The notes under the pieces were generated by a model, which saw only the letters and a list, made by a program, of their open reading frames with translations, had not been told where the DNA came from and did not search any database. Shown here piece by piece: positions 26,290 to 37,007 of a stretch of DNA of 64,000 nucleotides (position 1 is its first letter; each line of letters starts with the position of its first letter). The DNA is from Enterobacter dykesii. GTDB lineage: Bacteria; Pseudomonadota; Gammaproteobacteria; Enterobacterales; Enterobacteriaceae. Both the position numbers and the translations under genes were made by a program. Location: assembly GCF_008364625.2 (NCBI RefSeq), contig NZ_CP126604.1, forward strand, positions 806,001 through 870,000, given 5' to 3'.

Positions 26290-26393
26290 TGTTGCACCAC
26301 CTGCAAAATTCTATTGATATTTTGACCGTTTTTGTTATTTAAGCACTGGCGCATACTGCCTGTCATCTTAATCCTGATGATACGGAGTATTTT

Positions 26394-27569
26394 ATGCCAC
26401 TGGCGCTACTTGCCCTGACGATCAGTGCCTTTTCAATTGGCACGACCGAATTTGTTATCGTGGGCCTGGTTCCCACTATTGCTAACCAGCTTGCGATCTC
26501 GTTGCCCTCCGCTGGGTTGCTGGTGTCTATCTACGCCCTTGGCGTCGCCGTCGGTGCGCCAGTGCTGACGGCCCTGACCGGGCGTTTTCCGCGTAAGCAG
26601 CTGTTAGTCGCGCTGATGGTGCTGTTTACCGCCGGCAACGTTCTGGCCTGGCAGGCGCCGGACTACACCACGCTGGTGATTGCCCGTCTGTTAACCGGCC
26701 TTGCACACGGCGTGTTTTTCTCGATAGGTTCCACCATTGCGACCAGCCTGGTACCCAAAGAGAAAGCGGCTTCAGCGATTGCGATTATGTTTGGTGGGCT
26801 GACCGTCGCACTCGTTACGGGCGTACCGTTGGGAACGTTTATCGGACAACACTTCGGCTGGCGTGAAACGTTCCTTGCCGTCTCCTTACTGGGTGTAATC
26901 GCCCTGGTGGCCAGCCTGCTGCTGGTGCCGTCGAATATTCCTGGTCGGGCGAGCGCCAGCCTGCGCGATCAGCTGAAGGTACTCACGCATCCGCGTTTGC
27001 TGATCATCTATGCGGTTACGGCACTGGGTTATGGCGGCGTATTCACCGCTTTCACCTTCCTGGCGCCGATGATGCAGGACCTGGCGGGCTTCTCACCCAA
27101 TGCCGTGAGCTGGATTTTGCTGGGATACGGTATTTCCGTTGCGATTGGCAATATCTGGGGCGGCAAGCTTGCGGATAAGCATGGCGCGGTACCAGCGCTG
27201 AAATTCATCTTCGCCGCCCTGGTGGTTCTGCTGATGATTTTCCAGTTCACGGCTTCGGTACAGTACGCCGCGCTGGTCACCGTGCTGGTCATGGGGATCT
27301 TCGCCTTTGGTAATGTGCCCGGGCTGCAGGTCTACGTTGTCCAGAAAGCCGAGCTTTATACGCCTAATGCGGTGGATGTGGCTTCCGGCCTGAATATTGC
27401 CGCTTTTAATATTGGCATCGCGCTGGGCTCCATCATTGGTGGGCAAACCGTCGAACACTTCGGATTAACCCAGACCCCGTGGATTGGTGCGGTGATTGTC
27501 CTGGTGGCCTTCCTGCTGATTGGCCTGAGTGGACGTCTCGATAAGCCAGCACGGGTGGCGCTGGGGTAA
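26394..27569 (+). CDS. MFS transporter, AraJ/YdhP-like drug or sugar efflux family
   Basis: Inner-membrane secondary transporter, 391 aa with about 12 hydrophobic segments. The first contains SAFSIGTTEFVIVGLVPTIA, typical of the DHA1 AraJ/YdhP/SotB group. The motif A-like loop between TM2 and TM3 (GRFPRKQLL) and the TM5 motif C region (GVPLGTFIGQHFGWRETF) are visible. Substrate unknown; proton-coupled export is the family norm. SD CGGAGT precedes the ATG. It is divergent from yafC and sits between yafC and yafD, where E. coli K-12 has no such gene. Confidence 0.85.
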   Translation: MPLALLALTISAFSIGTTEFVIVGLVPTIANQLAISLPSAGLLVSIYALGVAVGAPVLTALTGRFPRKQLLVALMVLFTAGNVLAWQAPDYTTLVIARLLTGLAHGVFFSIGSTIATSLVPKEKAASAIAIMFGGLTVALVTGVPLGTFIGQHFGWRETFLAVSLLGVIALVASLLLVPSNIPGRASASLRDQLKVLTHPRLLIIYAVTALGYGGVFTAFTFLAPMMQDLAGFSPNAVSWILLGYGISVAIGNIWGGKLADKHGAVPALKFIFAALVVLLMIFQFTASVQYAALVTVLVMGIFAFGNVPGLQVYVVQKAELYTPNAVDVASGLNIAAFNIGIALGSIIGGQTVEHFGLTQTPWIGAVIVLVAFLLIGLSGRLDKPARVALG

Positions 27570-27621
27570 CATCAGTAAGTGCTTGCTTACAAAACTGGAA
27601 AGCGGTTTCTCAGAAATTGCG

Positions 27622-28506
<885 letters not shown>

Positions 28507-28581
28507 TGGTGTGTCAGGTCTGCCGTGGGGCAGGCCTGCGCGGGTGCTGCCCTTTATTTTTCACTCACAAAGGACAGTACG

Positions 28582-29355
28582 ATGACAACAACACGCTCCC
28601 ATCATGACAACGTAGAAAAACAGTTTGGTTCTCAGGCAAGTGCCTATCTGAGCAGCGCCGTGCATGCTTCTGGCCGCGATCTGGTGCGTCTCGGTGAACG
28701 TCTGGCGGCGTTCCCGCAGGCGCACGTTCTGGATTTAGGCTGCGGGGCAGGGCATGCCAGCTTTACGGCTGCGCAGCAGGTCGCGCACGTTACCGCGTAT
28801 GACTTATCCAGCCAGATGCTGGACGTCGTTGCCGGGGCGGCGAAAGTGAAGGGGCTGGACAACATCGATACGCGCCAGGGCTATGCCGAATCCTTACCGT
28901 TCGAAGATGCGTCGTTTGAAGTGGTAATCAGCCGTTATTCCGCGCATCACTGGCATGATGTCGGCCAGGCATTGCGCGAGGTCAAACGTGTTCTTAAGCC
29001 GGGCGGCACCTTCATCATTATGGATGTAATGTCTCCTGGACACCCGGTACGCAATATCTGGCTGCAGACGGTAGAAGCGCTGCGTGATACCTCGCACGTG
29101 CAAAACTACGCCAGCGGAGAGTGGTTGTCGCTTATCACTGAAGCGGGGCTGATCGCGCGTGCGTTGATTACCGATCGCTTACCGCTGGAGTTCAGCTCCT
29201 GGATCGCGCGTATGCGCACCCCGGAAGCATTGAGCCAGGCGATCAGGCTCTATCAGGAGAGTGCGTCCGCGGAGGTAAAGGCGTACTTTGAACTGCAGGA
29301 AGATGGATCGTTTACCAGCGATACCATCATGGCCGAAGCGCAAAAAGCGGAATAA
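28582..29355 (+). CDS. yafE: Class I SAM-dependent methyltransferase YafE
   Basis: 257 aa from the ATG with SD AAAGGA. Rossmann-type methyltransferase: motif I VLDLGCGAGHASF (about residues 49-61), acidic motif II AYDLSSQML and motif IV region LPFEDASFEVVISRYSAHHW. It resembles the UbiE/BioC group, but the substrate is unknown. It ends at a strong terminator shared with mltD. Confidence 0.88.
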   Translation: MTTTRSHHDNVEKQFGSQASAYLSSAVHASGRDLVRLGERLAAFPQAHVLDLGCGAGHASFTAAQQVAHVTAYDLSSQMLDVVAGAAKVKGLDNIDTRQGYAESLPFEDASFEVVISRYSAHHWHDVGQALREVKRVLKPGGTFIIMDVMSPGHPVRNIWLQTVEALRDTSHVQNYASGEWLSLITEAGLIARALITDRLPLEFSSWIARMRTPEALSQAIRLYQESASAEVKAYFELQEDGSFTSDTIMAEAQKAE

Positions 29356-29358
29356 ACA

Positions 29359-29391
29359 AAAAAGGCACCGAGGGGAATCGGTGCCTTTTTA
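29359..29391. terminator. Bidirectional terminator between yafE and mltD
   Basis: AAAAGGCACCGA / TCGGTGCCTTTT arms with a short loop, A-run on one side and T-run on the other, between convergent genes. Confidence 0.92.
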
Positions 29392-29407
29392 TCTTTCGAT
29401 CGTGTTA

Positions 29408-30772
29408 TCAGGAGTCTGGCGTCGCGCTGTTCTTCACAAACAGCGTCAGCTGGTCGCCAGGTTTCAGATTGTCAGTATCATTGTTCCAGCGCATCACATC
29501 CTTGATGTTTACGCCGTGCCGTTTTGCGATACTGGACAGTGAATCGCCCTTGCGCACGCGATAGGTAATGCTATCGCTGTTGCTGGCGAGACGCTGTGCG
29601 CTGCTACCTGCACCCACCGTCAGAGTCTGACCCACTTTCAGGCCGGAGCTGCGCAGGTTATTCCACTGCTGCAGATCTTTCGCATTCACGCCAAGACGTG
29701 ACGCAATGCCCGAAAGCGTATCACCTGAACGAACCTTATAGCTGCGGCTGTTAACTGATGATGCATCCGCGATCAGCGTTGACTGAACGGCGGCGATTTC
29801 ACCAGAAGCTAAAGACTCACGTAACTGCTCAGCATGTTTCTGCGGAACCATTACATACTGCGGGCCACTTGCCCCCAGGGTTGAGCCTTTAACGCCAGCA
29901 TTAAAGGTTTTCAATTTACTTACCGACATACCCGTCATATCAGCAACCTGTTGAATATCAACCGGATTACTGAGGCGAACACGCGCCAGTGCACGACTTT
30001 CGTCTGGTGTTGGCAGTTGTACACCGTAACGCTTGCTGTTCTTGAGAATATCGCTCAATGCCAGCATTTTCGGTACGTAAATCTTTGTTTCCTGTGGCAG
30101 TGAGAGCGACCAAAAATCGGTGGATTTACCCCGTGCTTTATTCGCTTTCATTGCCTTCAGTACACGACCTTCGCCACTATTATACGCTGCGACCGTTAAC
30201 AGCCAGTCGCCGTCAAACATCTTGTTCAGACGTTGCATCATGTCGAGAGCGGCTGTCGTTGAAGCGACAACATCGCGACGCGCATCATAGTTGCGGGTCT
30301 GTTTCAGACCATAGTTTCGCCCGGTGCTCGGAATGATCTGCCAAATGCCTGCGGCATTGGCGCCAGACGTCGCGTGTGGGTCAAAAGCGCTCTCCACTAT
30401 GGGTAGGAGTACCAGCTCCATAGGCATGTTACGTTTCTTAACTTGCCCGGCTATCCAGTACATATACGGCTCTGCCCGTAACGTTACATCGTGGAGATAG
30501 CTCTTATTACTTAAATACTTCTGTTTCTGTTCGCGAATCCGGGGATTTTCCGGAATTCCCATCTTTAGCTCGTCGCCAATAGAGGTCCACAAGTCTTGAT
30601 CCTGCGCGTAAGATGTTCCATCGTCCATCCAGCGCGCCGAACTTGCAAACTTCCCTGCTTCCCCTTGACCAGCCGCAGAAAGGCTCTGTGCGTGCTGTTG
30701 TACGTTGCTGCCGTTTTGCGACTGGCAACCTACAAGCAGGACAGAGGCGAGTAATATCGCTTTTGCCTTCAT
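29408..30772 (-). CDS. mltD: Membrane-bound lytic murein transglycosylase D
   Basis: Outer-membrane lipoprotein that cleaves peptidoglycan glycan strands to 1,6-anhydro products. 454 aa. Lipobox LVGC with acylated C16. The SLT domain has the catalytic glutamate in LLPIVESAFDPHA and GIWQIIPSTGR. Two LysM peptidoglycan-binding repeats lie in the C-terminal part (YKVRSGDTLSGIASRLGV and YRVRKGDSLSSIAKRHGV). It is upstream of a convergent terminator; gloB lies behind it on the same strand. Confidence 0.96.
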   Translation of the reverse strand: MKAKAILLASVLLVGCQSQNGSNVQQHAQSLSAAGQGEAGKFASSARWMDDGTSYAQDQDLWTSIGDELKMGIPENPRIREQKQKYLSNKSYLHDVTLRAEPYMYWIAGQVKKRNMPMELVLLPIVESAFDPHATSGANAAGIWQIIPSTGRNYGLKQTRNYDARRDVVASTTAALDMMQRLNKMFDGDWLLTVAAYNSGEGRVLKAMKANKARGKSTDFWSLSLPQETKIYVPKMLALSDILKNSKRYGVQLPTPDESRALARVRLSNPVDIQQVADMTGMSVSKLKTFNAGVKGSTLGASGPQYVMVPQKHAEQLRESLASGEIAAVQSTLIADASSVNSRSYKVRSGDTLSGIASRLGVNAKDLQQWNNLRSSGLKVGQTLTVGAGSSAQRLASNSDSITYRVRKGDSLSSIAKRHGVNIKDVMRWNNDTDNLKPGDQLTLFVKNSATPDS

Positions 30773-30840
30773 GTGTGTGTCAATAGTTGCTTAAAAGACG
30801 AGCGATGATAACGGCGAAATTTTGAAAAGGCAACCCGCAA

Positions 30841-31599
30841 TTATCTGAAGTTATCTTTCTTTGACCTTAACCATGCAAATCGTTGTTCTGGTTGTTGCAA
30901 ATTTGTTTCTTGGTTAATTTTATTAATTAAATCAGTATCATCTGTGCGTAAAAATAAATTAATTTGGCGCTCATTTTTCAGAATTACGGGGAGTGTTTTT
31001 TGGTTTTTTGCACGTAACTCCTTCACTTTGTGATAATAATCCTGAATCGCTCGATCCTCGGGTAAGAGGCTCACGGAAAACTTCATATTTCCTAATGTAT
31101 ACTCATGGGCGCAACAAATAACGGTGTCATCGGGCAATGCGTTAATCTTCTGTAAAGACTGGTACATTTGAGCTGGTGTGCCTTCAAACAGTCTTCCGCA
31201 GCCTCCGGAGAACAGCGTATCGCCGCAAAAAAGATAAGGCTTACTGTAGAAACACAGATGTCCCAAAGTGTGACCCGGTGTAGCAAATACGGAAAACTCC
31301 CACTCGCGTATGAGGATATTTTCGCCTTCTTCGACTACTTGCGTGATCCCCTTATCTTGTGCCTCTGCCGGTCCGTAAACCACAAGATGCGGAAAATGAG
31401 CGCGCAGTTCAGGCACGCCGCCAGTGTGATCGTTATGATGATGCGTCAACAGAATGGCTTCTGGCTGCCAGCCGTTCTCTTTTATGGCGTGCAGTACAGG
31501 GGCGGATTCTCCGGGATCGACAATGACGCAGCGGCGACCGTCGTCAACCAAAACCCAGATGTAATTGTCCTGAAACGCTGGAATACTGATAAGATTCAT
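30841..31599 (-). CDS. gloB: Hydroxyacylglutathione hydrolase (glyoxalase II)
   Basis: Metallo-beta-lactamase-fold hydrolase that splits S-lactoylglutathione into lactate and glutathione in methylglyoxal detoxification. 252 aa. The dinuclear metal motif THHHNDH has H53, H55, D57 and H58; further ligands are in TPGHTLGH and CAHEYTLGN. The C-terminal domain binds glutathione. It is divergent from yafS, with only 32 bp between the start codons. Confidence 0.96.
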   Translation of the reverse strand: MNLISIPAFQDNYIWVLVDDGRRCVIVDPGESAPVLHAIKENGWQPEAILLTHHHNDHTGGVPELRAHFPHLVVYGPAEAQDKGITQVVEEGENILIREWEFSVFATPGHTLGHLCFYSKPYLFCGDTLFSGGCGRLFEGTPAQMYQSLQKINALPDDTVICCAHEYTLGNMKFSVSLLPEDRAIQDYYHKVKELRAKNQKTLPVILKNERQINLFLRTDDTDLINKINQETNLQQPEQRFAWLRSKKDNFR

Positions 31600-31631
31600 A
31601 CATTACCTCTTAGAGCGTGGCGGGCGTTTTG

Positions 31632-32351
31632 ATGAAACCGGCAAGGATACCTCAGACTGTCGCAGCACCGGAACGTTGGGCGGAATTGCCCTGGGGTGAA
31701 TACTATCGCGAAGCGTTAGAACAGCAGTTGAAGCCCTGGCTCGCGAAAATGTATGGCTTTCACCTGCTTAAGATTGGCAATCTCAGCGCGGAAATCAATA
31801 CCGAAAGCTGCGCTATCTCGCATCAGGTTAACGTCTCTCTCGGCGGATCGCCGGTCCAGGTGAAAGCAGATCCGTTGCATCTGCCGTTTGCGGAAAAATC
31901 CGTCGATGCGTGTTTGCTCGCACATACGCTACCCTGGTGCAGCGATCCGCATCGACTGCTTCGCGAAGCCGATCGCGTACTGATCGATGACGGCTGGCTG
32001 GTACTTAGCGGATTCAATCCGCTAAGCCTGATGGGCCTGCGTAAGCTGGTACCGGTGCTACGCCGGACTCCACCTTACAACAGCAGAATGTTCACCATGA
32101 TGCGTCAGCTCGACTGGCTTTCACTGCTGAACTTTGAAGTGCTTTGCTACGGCGGTTTTCAGGTGCTGCCCTGGGCGAGGCAGGGGGGCGTGGTACTGAG
32201 CACCCATCTCCCCGCATTGGGCTGTTTGCAGTTTATCGTTGCGCGTAAGCGAACCATTCCCCTTACGCTTAACCCCATGAAGCAGAGCAAGTCGAAAACG
32301 CCCATCCGCCAGACCGTCGGCGCCACGCGGCAGTACAAAAAAACCGATTAG
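31632..32351 (+). CDS. yafS: SAM-dependent methyltransferase-like protein YafS
   Basis: 239 aa from the ATG giving [10 protein letters not shown], matching E. coli YafS; an upstream GTG at 31617 would add five residues. Methyltransferase fold with a weak motif I ([10 protein letters not shown]), the conserved region [38 protein letters not shown] split over residues 78-115, and a basic C-terminal tail. The SAM-binding glycine motif is degenerate, so activity is uncertain. Divergent from gloB; its 3' end meets rnhA with a 4-nt overlap. Confidence 0.88.
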   Translation: MKPARIPQTVAAPERWAELPWGEYYREALEQQLKPWLAKMYGFHLLKIGNLSAEINTESCAISHQVNVSLGGSPVQVKADPLHLPFAEKSVDACLLAHTLPWCSDPHRLLREADRVLIDDGWLVLSGFNPLSLMGLRKLVPVLRRTPPYNSRMFTMMRQLDWLSLLNFEVLCYGGFQVLPWARQGGVVLSTHLPALGCLQFIVARKRTIPLTLNPMKQSKSKTPIRQTVGATRQYKKTD

Positions 32352-32815
32352 ACGTCGGGCTGATAGCCCGCATCTTCATGGGCGGGATTGGATGCCGCAG
32401 CACGCGCCAGTTCGTCGCAGCGTTCGTTTTCCGGATGGCCAGCGTGGCCTTTAACCCACTCCCACTTAATCTGGTGTTGGCCCAGCGCAGCATCAAGACG
32501 TTTCCAGAGATCGACGTTCTTGACCGGCTTCTTATCGGCAGTTTTCCAGCCGCGTTTTTTCCAGTTATGGATCCACTGGGTGATCCCCTGACGCACGTAC
32601 TGACTGTCGGTGCTTAACACCACGTCACAATGTTCTTTTAACGCCTCCAGCGCCACGATGGCCGCCATCAACTCCATCCGGTTGTTGGTGGTCAGAAAAT
32701 AGCCTTCGCTAAAGGTTTTTTCGTGCTGGCGATAGCGCATAATCGCGCCGTAGCCGCCGGGCCCTGGGTTACCGAGACAAGATCCATCGGTGAAAATTTC
32801 TACCTGTTTACGCAT
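32348..32815 (-). CDS. rnhA: Ribonuclease HI
   Basis: Degrades the RNA strand of RNA-DNA hybrids, removing R-loops and primers. 155 aa, same length as E. coli. The catalytic carboxylates are visible: D10 (FTDGSC), E48 (NRMELMA), D70 (STDSQYV) and the C-terminal H/D pair in [16 protein letters not shown]. It is divergent from dnaQ with a 64-bp gap, the known overlapping-promoter arrangement. Together with rnhB (951) the window carries both cellular RNases H. Confidence 0.97.
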   Translation of the reverse strand: MRKQVEIFTDGSCLGNPGPGGYGAIMRYRQHEKTFSEGYFLTTNNRMELMAAIVALEALKEHCDVVLSTDSQYVRQGITQWIHNWKKRGWKTADKKPVKNVDLWKRLDAALGQHQIKWEWVKGHAGHPENERCDELARAAASNPAHEDAGYQPDV

Positions 32816-32879
32816 CTCTGGTAGACTTCCTGTATTCGAAACGTTCAGTTAAACGATAAGTCTGACATAAATGACCGCT

Positions 32880-33611
32880 ATGAGCACTGCAATTACTCGC
32901 CAGATTGTCCTCGATACCGAAACCACCGGTATGAACCAAATCGGCGCGCACTACGAAGGGCATAAGATCATCGAGATCGGCGCCGTTGAAGTGGTGAACC
33001 GTCGTCTTACGGGGAACAACTTCCACGTCTACCTCAAACCCGACCGGCTGGTGGATCCGGAAGCGTTCGGCGTTCACGGGATTGCCGATGAGTTCTTGCT
33101 GGATAAGCCGACTTTTGCGGATGTCGCTGACGAGTTCCTGGAATATATCAGGGGCGCCGAGCTTGTCATCCATAACGCATCGTTCGATATCGGCTTTATG
33201 GACTATGAATTCAGCAAGCTTAATCGTGATATCCCGAAGACGAACACTTTCTGTAAGGTGACGGACAGCCTGGCGCTGGCAAGGAAGATGTTCCCCGGCA
33301 AGCGTAACAGCCTGGATGCACTCTGCTCGCGCTACGAGATAGACAATACCAAGCGAACGCTCCACGGGGCGTTGCTCGATGCCCAGATCCTGGCCGATGT
33401 CTATCTGACGATGACCGGCGGGCAGACGTCAATGAAGTTCAGTATGGAAAATGAATCCCAGCAGACGCAAGGCGAAGCGGGCATTCAGCGTGTTGTTCGT
33501 CAGGCCAGTCGGTTGCGGGTTATTTTAGCCAGTGACGAAGAGCTTCTTAACCACGAATCCCGGCTTGATCTGGTCCAGAAGAAGGGCGGCAGCTGTATGT
33601 GGCGCGCCTGA
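32880..33611 (+). CDS. dnaQ: DNA polymerase III subunit epsilon (proofreading exonuclease)
   Basis: 3'-5' exonuclease of the Pol III core. 243 aa from the start giving MSTAITRQIVLDTET, as in E. coli; an upstream in-frame ATG adds three residues. DEDDh motifs: D12 and E14 (LDTETTG), the second Asp in IHNASFDIGF, and H/D in LHGALLDAQIL. The C-terminal segment with QKKGGSCMWRA binds alpha. Divergent from rnhA and followed by tRNA-Asp. Confidence 0.97.
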   Translation: MSTAITRQIVLDTETTGMNQIGAHYEGHKIIEIGAVEVVNRRLTGNNFHVYLKPDRLVDPEAFGVHGIADEFLLDKPTFADVADEFLEYIRGAELVIHNASFDIGFMDYEFSKLNRDIPKTNTFCKVTDSLALARKMFPGKRNSLDALCSRYEIDNTKRTLHGALLDAQILADVYLTMTGGQTSMKFSMENESQQTQGEAGIQRVVRQASRLRVILASDEELLNHESRLDLVQKKGGSCMWRA

Positions 33612-33686
33612 AAAACGCCTGAATGCCTGTAAAATCATCGTTTGGGCGATTTTTGCAGCAAACGATTCAAAACGTGAGAAAAAGCG

Positions 33687-33715
33687 TTGACGAGATCGGA
33701 GGCGCACCGTAATAT
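33687..33715 (+). promoter_or_regulatory. Promoter of the second tRNA-Asp
   Basis: TTGACG (33687-33692), 17-bp spacer, TAATAT (33710-33715) followed by GCGCC, a GC-rich discriminator typical of stable RNA promoters. Located 28 bp before the tRNA. Confidence 0.85.
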
Positions 33716-33742
33716 GCGCCTCGTTCCCCAAACGGGAACAGT

Positions 33743-33819
33743 GGAGCGGTAGTTCAGTCGGTTAGAATACCTGCCTGTCACGCAGGGGGTCGCGGGTTCG
33801 AGTCCCGTCCGTTCCGCCA
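33743..33819 (+). tRNA. aspV: tRNA-Asp (GTC), monocistronic copy
   Basis: 77 nt, identical to the copy at 24314-24390, anticodon GTC, encoded CCA. It has its own promoter and a strong terminator. This locus is a common site of insertions in enterobacteria; here a peptide-import operon follows. Confidence 0.97.
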
Positions 33820-33826
33820 CTATTCA

Positions 33827-33858
33827 GAAAGCCTGAATCAGAAATGATTCAGGCTTTC
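33827..33858 (+). terminator. Terminator after aspV
   Basis: Perfect 14-bp arms GAAAGCCTGAATCA and TGATTCAGGCTTTC with a GAAA tetraloop. The T-run is short. Confidence 0.85.
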
Positions 33859-34198
33859 GTCGTTTCAGCCTTCAGTAATCTCATTCTTTCCTTTATCGTT
33901 AACAAAAAGTTAATGTACATAGTGCAATTTATTAACAATTGCACGGATATAGTGCATTATTTGCACTGTAATTGTGCATTTTTCCATCACTCATCTCTTC
34001 TCGCCTCATTCAGAATGTTTCTTTCTGTAAAAATAATTCACGCAGAATCATCTGGTTATCTCCTGCTTTCCAAAAACATTCCGAACCAATTAATTATTGG
34101 TTTGGTTATTGCTTAATCATTAGCACGATAAGCTTCATTCCATATCAATAACTTATCGTTAATAAAAATAAAGTCATGATGAAAGCGAGCGAACCAAT
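33859..34198 (+). other. AT-rich 340-bp leader of the peptide-import operon
   Basis: Clearly more AT-rich than the genes on both sides. It holds five GTGCA/TGCAC half-sites between 33921 and 33979, and a 16-bp direct repeat with one mismatch (33893-33908 and 34153-34168). An inverted repeat ACGATAAG / CTTATCGT (34125-34132, 34152-34159) ends about 40 bp before the regulator gene. A 90-codon frame across part of it (33844-34116) has no SD and no recognisable family and is not called. Probably promoter and operators of the downstream operon. Confidence 0.6.
33921..33979 (+). repeat. Array of five GTGCA/TGCAC half-sites
   Basis: Half-sites at about 33921-33928, 33938-33944, 33951-33957, 33961-33967 and 33971-33979 alternate in orientation. 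Perfect inverted pairs are GTGCAATT (33922-33929) with AATTGCAC (33937-33944), and AGTGCA (33951-33956) with TGCACT (33962-33967). Such phased palindromes look like cooperative operator sites. Confidence 0.6.
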
Positions 34199-34914
34199 AT
34201 GGAAAAACCGTCACGGTTTCTGGCCAATTCCAGCACCGCGCTTGAGCAGTTGCGCGGGCTTATCAACCAGCATGAGTCAACACCAGGCATACCGCTGCCC
34301 ACGGAACGTGAGCTGTCGGACACTCTCGGCGTAGGACGACGTGAAGTGCGTCGTGCGCTGGACGTGCTGGAAGAAGAAGGGCGCATCTGGCGTAAACAGG
34401 GCAAAGGGACCTTTATTGGCCCGGCTGCACCTGTTGAACCGCTGGCCCTTCAGGGATTGGTTCAGCAGACCAACCTTCTGGAAGTAATGGAAGCTCGTTT
34501 ACAGCTCGAACCCGGCTTAGCCCGGCTTGCGGCACTGCGTGCCACCAGGGAAAACCTCGCGCTCATGCAGCGCATGCTGGAACGCATCGATAAGGTCAGT
34601 CCGGATGACCGCGATCTCAACGAACTCTGGGATAGCGCCTTTCACCGGGCGATTGCCGAGGCGGCGGGCAACCGTCTGATGCTCGGCCTGTTTGATGCCA
34701 TTGATGCCGTGCGGCGTGAACCGGGCTGGCAGCATCTGCGCGAGCTGGCACGCACCCCCGAACGTGTCGACAGCTATAACGACCACCACCATAAGATCAT
34801 GTCTGCGATTATCCATCGCCAGCCTAATGAAGCCGCGGTCGCCATGCGCGAACACCTGCTCAGCCTGCAAACCGCCCTGATTCAGGCGATCCACCTTGAG
34901 GACGACTTCACGCC

Positions 34915-34918
<4 letters not shown>
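34199..34918 (+). CDS. GntR-family regulator, FadR/FCD subfamily
   Basis: Predicted local regulator of the operon it heads. 239 aa. The N-terminal winged helix (about residues 12-75) contains PLPTERELSDTLGVGRREVRRALDVLEEEG and the GKGTF wing. The C-terminal all-helical FCD ligand domain (about 90-230) has the metal-site pattern D in ELWDSAFHRAI, H in FHRAI and H in DHHHKIMSAI. FCD regulators usually bind a small carboxylate, but the ligand here is unknown. Its stop overlaps the next gene by 4 nt (ATGA), so regulator and transporter are one operon. Confidence 0.9.
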
Positions 34919-35924
<1,006 letters not shown>

Positions 35925-35928
<4 letters not shown>

Positions 35929-37007
35929 CCACGCCCATTCTTGAAGCCCGTGACCTCAGCAAGCTTTTCCCCGGCCCCAAAAAACTCTTTACCCCGGCAC
36001 GGTTTGTCACGGCGGTCGATCGCGTTTCGCTTGCCGTGATGCCGGGCGAAACGCTGGCGATTGTCGGCGAGTCCGGCTCCGGGAAATCTACGCTCGGTCG
36101 TCTGCTGCTGCGCCTGCTGGCCGCCAGCGAAGGGCGCGTGTTCTACCAGGGGGAGGAGATCACCGACGCCTCCGGTGCCCGCCTGAACCAGCTCCGGCGC
36201 GAGCTGCAGATTATCTTCCAGGATCCCTTCGCCTCGCTCAACCCGCGCATGACGGTGGAGCAGATCGTCGGTGAGCCGCTGTGGCTGCACCAGAACATGA
36301 AAAAAGCGGATCGTCAGTACCGCGTTGCCGAGCTGCTCAAAACCGTAGGCCTGCCTGCCGCCTGGGCCGGGCGTTATCCGCACGAGTTTTCCGGCGGGCA
36401 GCGCCAGCGTATCGGCATTGCGCGCGCGCTGGCCTCGGGACCGAAGCTGCTGCTGGGGGACGAGCCGGTATCCGCGCTGGATGTGTCCGTCCAGGCGCAG
36501 GTGGTTAACCTGCTGGAAAGCCTGAAGCACCAGTTGGGGCTGACTATGGTGATTGTCGCCCACGGCCTGGCGGTGATCCGCCATATGAGCGACCGCGTGG
36601 CGGTTATGTATCTCGGGCAAATCGTCGAGCTTGCCACCGTCGACGAGATTTTTGACGCGCCGCTGCACCCCTATACCCAGGCGCTGATCGCCTCGGCACC
36701 GCAGATGCAGCCGGGCGTCGAACGCGACGCGCCGCTGCTGCAGGGGGATCTGCCTAACCCGGCCAGCCCGCCGTCCGGCTGCCGTTTCCACACCCGCTGC
36801 CCGTACGTTACCGATGAATGCCGCCAGGTTGAGCCGATCAATCAGGTGCTCGACGGCGGACGTCAGGTTGCCTGTCATCGCTGGCAGGAGATCAACCGCG
36901 ATCGCAGCGTTATTCAGATCGCACCGCCATCCGCCGCCTTTCTGCGCCGCCGCGCGCTGTTTGAACACGCGGCCACTCACTCGTCCCTTCCTTCAAGGAA
37001 CTCATGA
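35925..37007 (+). CDS. Peptide ABC transporter ATPase, DppF/OppF type
   Basis: Second nucleotide-binding subunit, partner of the preceding ATPase. 360 aa. Walker [11 protein letters not shown]-loop [13 protein letters not shown], signature FSGGQRQR and Walker [13 protein letters not shown] are present. The H-loop reads VAHGLAVI, keeping the switch histidine but with Gly where most homologues have Asp. The C-terminal region has the CRF..RCPY..EC..VAC cysteine set, then about 35 extra residues. Its stop overlaps the binding-protein gene by 4 nt. Confidence 0.92.

Noticed and set aside
33844..34116. 90-codon open frame downstream of tRNA-Asp
   Set aside because: No Shine-Dalgarno, begins inside the tRNA terminator, AT-rich composition, no recognisable domain; it overlaps the operator-like repeats.
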